Shown in pieces: positions 6,384 to 10,420 of a stretch of DNA of 10,420 nt. Within the stretch, counting starts at the first letter, position 1. Every line of letters starts with the position of its first letter. The stretch covers positions 1-10,420 of the forward strand of contig CALEAR010000325.1 in NCBI GenBank assembly GCA_937943665.1, in the 5' to 3' direction. The position numbers and the translations under genes are program-made. The notes under the pieces are model-generated. The model had not been told where the DNA came from. It ran no database searches and saw nothing but the letters and a program-made list of their open reading frames with translations. Source of the stretch: an uncultured Alcanivoracaceae bacterium (lineage in GTDB: Bacteria > Pseudomonadota > Gammaproteobacteria > Pseudomonadales > Alcanivoracaceae).

Positions 6384-6873
6384 GAGGCGCCTCCTTAGAG
6401 AAAAACATATCGATAAGCAAGCAAATCACCCCGAGGGTAATAGCCGTATCTGCCATATTGAAAGCGGGGTAGTGCCATCCTGCCCAGTGGAAATCGAGGA
6501 AATCCACTACGTGGCCACGTACTAAGCGATCCCACAGGTTACCTAAAGCGCCGCCAAGTACCAATGCAAGCCCTGCCAAGGTGTATGCACGCTCCCGCTT
6601 AGTTAACAACCAAACGAGAATAAAGCCCGTGGCTAGCAAAGCAATGCCGGTGAAAAACCAACGTTGCCACCCTCCCGCCTCTGCTAAAAAGCTAAAGGCA
6701 GCCCCTGGGTTATACGCCAAGGTAATATTAAAAAAAGGCAGCGCCTCAACGCGCTCATATAGGTGGAGCTTTTGCTCCACCAGGGTTTTAGTGCCTTGGT
6801 CCACCATAACCACGAAAAGGGATAACCACAACCAAGACAGCTGACGCCAATATAGGCGCCGTGGTTTACGCAT
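6376..6873 (-). CDS. lspA: Lipoprotein signal peptidase (signal peptidase II)
   Basis: LspA is the inner-membrane aspartic protease that removes signal peptides from lipidated prolipoproteins. With the start at 6873 it has 165 residues, the usual size. Four hydrophobic segments are visible: about 12-24, 70-90, 97-113 and 140-157. The conserved motifs are VDQGTK (24-29), NPGAAFSF (55-62), GNLWDRL (111-117), VVDFLDF (122-128) and FNMADTAI (138-145). The two catalytic aspartates should be D124 and D142. The ATG at 6873 was chosen over the in-frame ATG at 6897 because GAGGAA (6881-6886) lies 7 bases upstream and because it gives the 8-bp overlap with ileS seen at other junctions here. The longer form would add eight residues. 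Its end overlaps fkpB by 8 bp. Confidence 0.95.
   Translation of the reverse strand: MRKPRRLYWRQLSWLWLSLFVVMVDQGTKTLVEQKLHLYERVEALPFFNITLAYNPGAAFSFLAEAGGWQRWFFTGIALLATGFILVWLLTKRERAYTLAGLALVLGGALGNLWDRLVRGHVVDFLDFHWAGWHYPAFNMADTAITLGVICLLIDMFFSKEAPRE
6390..6396 (-). promoter_or_regulatory. fkpB ribosome binding site supporting a GTG start
   Basis: AAGGAGG reads on the minus strand and ends 6 bases before the GTG at 6383. It fixes that GTG as the fkpB start. The site lies within the last codons of lspA. Confidence 0.75.
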
Positions 6874-9694
6874 AATGGCGTTCCTCACCTTCACCATCCA
6901 CGTTCACCACACAACGCCCACAAAGCTCTGGGTGTGCTTGATGCTCGCCCACATCCTCACGATGGTGCCAGCAACGAACACACTTGGGAGCTGTGGAGGC
7001 CTTAATTTCTACCTTTAAACCTGGCACCGCAGAAGCCGGTAACTCTGCCGGTGCTTGCTCTAAAGGCGCCAAGGCCGCCGTGGAAGTAATGGTGACAAAC
7101 CGAAGTTCATCGCCAAAGTTTGCTAATAGCTCCCGCACAGCCTCATCCACATAGAGCACTGTGTCGGCAGCCAGGTTTGCACGCACCACCTTAGCATTAC
7201 GCGCATCCTCAATGGCTTTGTTCACAGCTTGCTTCACCGCCTGCACTTGCACCCAATAAGTACGGTTCATAGTGGCATCTTCAGGCAAGGTGAATAATCC
7301 TTCATACCATTGGCTTAAAAACACAGATTCATCACGCTCACCCGGCATATGCTGCCAAATTTCTTCAGCCGTGAAACTTAAAATGGGAGCCATCCAACGC
7401 ACTAAGGCCTCGGCAATGTGATACAGCGCAGTTTGACAGGAACGACGAGCGCGAGAATCTGCTTGTGTGGTGTACTGTCTATCTTTAATGATATCGAGGT
7501 AAAAACCACCCATATCAATGGAGCAGAAATGATGAATCCGCTGATACACTTGGTGGAACTGGAAGTTTTCATACAGTTCTACAATCTCAGCCTGCAACTC
7601 CGCTGCTCTATCCACCGCCCAACGGTCTAACCACAGCAGCTCTTCCTCTGGTAACGCATGGACCTTAGGATCAAAGCCGGTTAAGTTGGCTAACAAGAAA
7701 CGAGAGGTGTTACGAATACGACGATACGCATCGGCCATTTGTTTCAAAATGGCGTGAGAAACGGTCATTTCGCCGCGATAATCCGTAGCAGCCACCCATA
7801 AACGCAAAATATCCGCCCCTAGGGTGCTAGTGATCTCTTGGGGAGCAATCACATTCCCCAAAGATTTAGACATCTTTCGGCCCTTTTCATCCACGGTAAA
7901 TCCATGGGTAAGTACCGCTTTATAAGGCGCTGATCCACGCATGGCCACACTAGTGAGCAAGGATGATTGGAACCAGCCGCGGTGCTGATCAGAGCCTTCT
8001 AAATATAAATCAGCGGGCACATGCAGGTTATCACGGGCATCTAATACGGCGTAATGGGTCACCCCAGAATCAAACCACACATCCAAGGTATCAAGCACCT
8101 TAACGTAGCGTTCGCTATCATCTGCAAAACCCTGCTCGTGCAAGAACTGGGTACCGTCTAACTCAAACCAAGCATCAATTCCCTTTTCTTCCACCAAATC
8201 TGCCACAGCCTCAATGAGTTGCGGGGTAGCGGGATGGGGCTCGCTAGTGTCTTGATCAACAAACAAAGCAATGGGCACACCCCAAGTGCGTTGGCGAGAA
8301 ATACACCAATCCGGCCTATCAGTGAGCATGCTAGCAATACGTGCCTTGCCCCAATCAGGCAACCATTGCACCTTCTCCACCTCCTGCTGAGCTTGCTCTA
8401 ACAAGCCTGCTTGATGCATATCCACAAACCACTGAGCCGTGGCGCGGAAAATCAATGGCGACTTATGGCGCCAGCAATGGGGGTAACTATGATTGAGCTT
8501 TTCATGGGCTAGCAAACGATTGTTAGCTTGCAAAGCGTCAATCACTGGGAGGTTGGCCTTATTCACATGTAAGCCGCCCACTACGGGCTCATCTTCTGCA
8601 AATACGCCGTTATCCCGTAAGGGGCTAGTGGTGGGCAGCCCATAAGCTTTGCCCACAGCAAAGTCTTCATCCCCGTGGCCTGGCGCTGTATGTACCGCAC
8701 CAGTACCTGCATCTGTGGTTACATGTTCGCCCACAATCACAGGCACACGACGGTGGCCAAAGGGGTGTTCAAGCACCAAGCCATCTAAGGCGCTACCCTT
8801 GAAAGTGGCAGATACGGAGGTCTCAACAAGCTGCCAACGTTGGGCCACCTCCTCCACCAAGGCTTCCGCCACCACCACGTGCATTAACGCACCATTGTGT
8901 TGGCCAGAAAGCACCACATAAGGAAGCTCTGGATGCAAGCTCACCGCATGGTTAGCGGGCAAGGTCCAAGGGGTGGTAGTCCAAATGGCCACCTCTAACT
9001 GCGGTACTTCTATGCCTGTGCGAGCGGTGAAATCTGCTATATCTAATACGGCAAACGCCACATCAATGGCATCAGAAACCTTATCTTGATACTCCACTTC
9101 CGCTTCCGCCAATGCAGAAGCGCAATCCAAACACCAGTGCACGGGTTTGAAGCCACGCTGCAAGTGGCCATTGGCCACAATTTTTCCTAGAGCGCGAATA
9201 ATATTAGCTTCAAAGGCGTAATCCATGGTGAGGTAAGGGTTATCCCACTCACCAAATACACCCAAGCGAATAAAATCCGCCTTTTGACCTTCCACCTGTT
9301 GGGCTGCGTACTCACGGCACTGGCTCCGGAAAGCTTCCACAGTCACCTTGTGCCCTGCCTTACCCACTTTTTGCTCCACTCGGTGCTCAATGGGCAAACC
9401 GTGACAATCCCACCCTGGTACATAGGGGGCGTCATAGCCACTTAAGGTGCGTGATTTAATAATAAAATCCTTCAACACCTTGTTCACCGCGTGGCCAATA
9501 TGAATATCGCCATTAGCATAAGGAGGGCCATCATGAAGAATGTATTTAGGTTTGCCCGCAGAGCGCTCACGAATACGCTCATAAAGCCGTAGCTGTTGCC
9601 ATTTTTCGAGCTGCTCGGGTTCACGCTGAGCAAGGCCTGCGCGCATGGGAAACTCCGTATGCGGCAAGTTTAAGGTGGCTTTGTAATCGGTCAT
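6866..9694 (-). CDS. ileS: Isoleucyl-tRNA synthetase
   Basis: IleRS charges tRNA-Ile in the cytoplasm and edits misactivated valine. At 942 residues it matches the standard bacterial type. The class I signature [12 protein letters not shown] is at 57-68 and the KMSKS loop is at 607-611 ([10 protein letters not shown]). Between them lies the CP1 editing domain with the [11 protein letters not shown] motif (about 240-250) and [18 protein letters not shown] (from about 330). The substrate region [15 protein letters not shown] and the [13 protein letters not shown] motif are intact. The C-terminal zinc site has four cysteines, C905, C908, C925 and C928. The start codon is 1 bp from the ribF stop, with AAAGGG about 9 bases upstream, so ribF and ileS are likely one transcript. 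Its stop overlaps lspA by 8 bp. Confidence 0.98.
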   Translation of the reverse strand: MTDYKATLNLPHTEFPMRAGLAQREPEQLEKWQQLRLYERIRERSAGKPKYILHDGPPYANGDIHIGHAVNKVLKDFIIKSRTLSGYDAPYVPGWDCHGLPIEHRVEQKVGKAGHKVTVEAFRSQCREYAAQQVEGQKADFIRLGVFGEWDNPYLTMDYAFEANIIRALGKIVANGHLQRGFKPVHWCLDCASALAEAEVEYQDKVSDAIDVAFAVLDIADFTARTGIEVPQLEVAIWTTTPWTLPANHAVSLHPELPYVVLSGQHNGALMHVVVAEALVEEVAQRWQLVETSVSATFKGSALDGLVLEHPFGHRRVPVIVGEHVTTDAGTGAVHTAPGHGDEDFAVGKAYGLPTTSPLRDNGVFAEDEPVVGGLHVNKANLPVIDALQANNRLLAHEKLNHSYPHCWRHKSPLIFRATAQWFVDMHQAGLLEQAQQEVEKVQWLPDWGKARIASMLTDRPDWCISRQRTWGVPIALFVDQDTSEPHPATPQLIEAVADLVEEKGIDAWFELDGTQFLHEQGFADDSERYVKVLDTLDVWFDSGVTHYAVLDARDNLHVPADLYLEGSDQHRGWFQSSLLTSVAMRGSAPYKAVLTHGFTVDEKGRKMSKSLGNVIAPQEITSTLGADILRLWVAATDYRGEMTVSHAILKQMADAYRRIRNTSRFLLANLTGFDPKVHALPEEELLWLDRWAVDRAAELQAEIVELYENFQFHQVYQRIHHFCSIDMGGFYLDIIKDRQYTTQADSRARRSCQTALYHIAEALVRWMAPILSFTAEEIWQHMPGERDESVFLSQWYEGLFTLPEDATMNRTYWVQVQAVKQAVNKAIEDARNAKVVRANLAADTVLYVDEAVRELLANFGDELRFVTITSTAALAPLEQAPAELPASAVPGLKVEIKASTAPKCVRCWHHREDVGEHQAHPELCGRCVVNVDGEGEERHYA
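6881..6886 (-). promoter_or_regulatory. lspA ribosome binding site
   Basis: GAGGAA reads on the minus strand 7 bases before the ATG at 6873, inside the last codons of ileS. The alternative ATG at 6897 has no comparable purine-rich site, so this site decides the lspA start. Confidence 0.6.
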
Positions 9695-9695
9695 G

Positions 9696-10420
9696 TTAAT
9701 TGGCCCTTTGCTGAAACCACTCTGTGGCTTGTTGAATATCTTGGTGAATAGCTTGTTTTAACGCTTCAAGCCCATCGAATTTAAGTTCTGGACGTAGGAA
9801 ATGTTTCATGGTGACAGTGAGGTGCTTTCCGTAAAGATCACCCTCAAAGTTTAAAAGATGCACCTCCAAGCGCAGCTCTTTGCCGCCCACTGTGGGCCGC
9901 GTACCCACGCTGGCCACAGCGGCATGCTCATGCAACCCTGCCCCAGACACCGTCACTGCATAAACGCCATTGATGGGTACACGCAAATGAGGCAGCACAA
10001 GGTTAGCGGTGGGCACACCTAAGGTGCGTCCAATTTTATCGCCGTGGTGCACCCTACCACTAATAAAATAGGGGTGTCCTAATAAGGCTTCCGCTTCTTG
10101 TAACCTACCGTGCGCTAACGCCTCACGAACACGAGTGCTAGAAACTCTTTCTCCCTCGTACAGGCAAGTGGGGGTATCTTCCACGGTAAATCCATAGGTT
10201 TCACCCGCTTTTCTAAGGTACTCGAAATCCCCCTCACGGCCACTACCAAAGCGGAAATCATCCCCCACCACCAAATGGCGCACATTTAGCCCCTGCACCA
10301 ACACTTTGCGCACAAATTCACCGGCACTTAAGCGTTGGAACTCTTTATTGGAACGAGCACAAAACACGCGCTCCACGCCATGTTGGCGCGCAGGTAGTCG
10401 AAACCCAACTGGTTGGACGA
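9696..10420 (-). CDS. ribF: Bifunctional riboflavin kinase/FAD synthetase, C-terminal part (cut by right edge)
   Basis: RibF phosphorylates riboflavin to FMN and adenylates FMN to FAD in the cytoplasm. The frame stays open to the right edge, reading ...[19 protein letters not shown], so the gene continues beyond the window. The GTG at 10374-10376 is internal. The visible part holds the second half of the FAD synthetase domain, with the [14 protein letters not shown] motif near 10225-10265 and the SSTRVREAL motif (ISSTxIR-type) near 10125-10150. The riboflavin kinase domain follows, with [11 protein letters not shown] near 10000-10030 (the PTAN motif that binds ATP and metal) and NGVYAV after it, ending in [13 protein letters not shown] and a short helical tail. 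The missing portion is the N-terminal nucleotidyltransferase motif. All visible motifs are intact. It leads the ribF-ileS-lspA-fkpB-ispH group. Confidence 0.95.
   Translation of the reverse strand, partial: VQPVGFRLPARQHGVERVFCARSNKEFQRLSAGEFVRKVLVQGLNVRHLVVGDDFRFGSGREGDFEYLRKAGETYGFTVEDTPTCLYEGERVSSTRVREALAHGRLQEAEALLGHPYFISGRVHHGDKIGRTLGVPTANLVLPHLRVPINGVYAVTVSGAGLHEHAAVASVGTRPTVGGKELRLEVHLLNFEGDLYGKHLTVTMKHFLRPELKFDGLEALKQAIHQDIQQATEWFQQRAN

Noticed and set aside
6874..6897. A longer LspA starting at 6897
   Set aside because: No convincing ribosome binding site precedes it, it lengthens the overlap with ileS to 32 bp, and the shorter form has normal length.
10374..10376. GTG as the start of ribF
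   Set aside because: Codons upstream continue the RibF sequence to the right edge ([10 protein letters not shown]), so the true start lies outside.

Overview
The window is a stretch of ordinary gammaproteobacterial chromosome with two joined parts. One is a type IV pilus regulation and minor-pilin region; the other is the conserved housekeeping cluster ribF-ileS-lspA-fkpB-ispH. No mobile element, tRNA, rRNA or CRISPR array was seen. The neighbourhood (pilS-pilR, minor pilins, then ispH back to ribF) is the one known from Pseudomonas and relatives, so a member of the Pseudomonadales/Oceanospirillales group is likely. I cannot name a genus.

Layout. On the plus strand are the 3' part of pilS (1-754, cut by the left edge), pilR (760-2154) and one GspH/FimT-family minor pilin, fimU-like (2241-2729). 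It meets the opposing cluster tail to tail with a single base between stop codons. Everything else is on the minus strand. Read in the direction of transcription this is ribF (cut by the right edge), ileS, lspA, fkpB, ispH, a 172-bp gap, then pilV, pilW, pilX and pilE. Most minus-strand junctions are overlaps or very short gaps, so there are probably two units: ribF to ispH, and pilV to pilE. The 172-bp gap holds a perfect 10-bp hairpin just past ispH and a tentative sigma-54-type promoter before pilV.

Function. PilS and PilR are the sensor kinase and response regulator that control pilin transcription. FimU, PilV, PilW, PilX and PilE form the minor-pilin complex that primes pilus assembly at the inner membrane. 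IleS, LspA, FkpB, IspH and RibF supply isoleucyl-tRNA, lipoprotein signal-peptide cleavage, protein folding, isoprenoid precursors and flavin cofactors.

The most unusual observation is in PilR. Its receiver and DNA-binding domains look intact, but the central AAA+ domain lacks the GAFTGA loop that contacts sigma-54, has an inverted Walker B Asp-Glu pair, and has Gln in place of the sensor II Arg. This suggests a PilR that no longer works as a standard sigma-54 activator. Other points are the absence of pilY1 and pilY2 between pilX and pilE, the inverted arrangement that separates fimU from the other minor pilins, and a hairpin that buries the fimU ribosome binding site.
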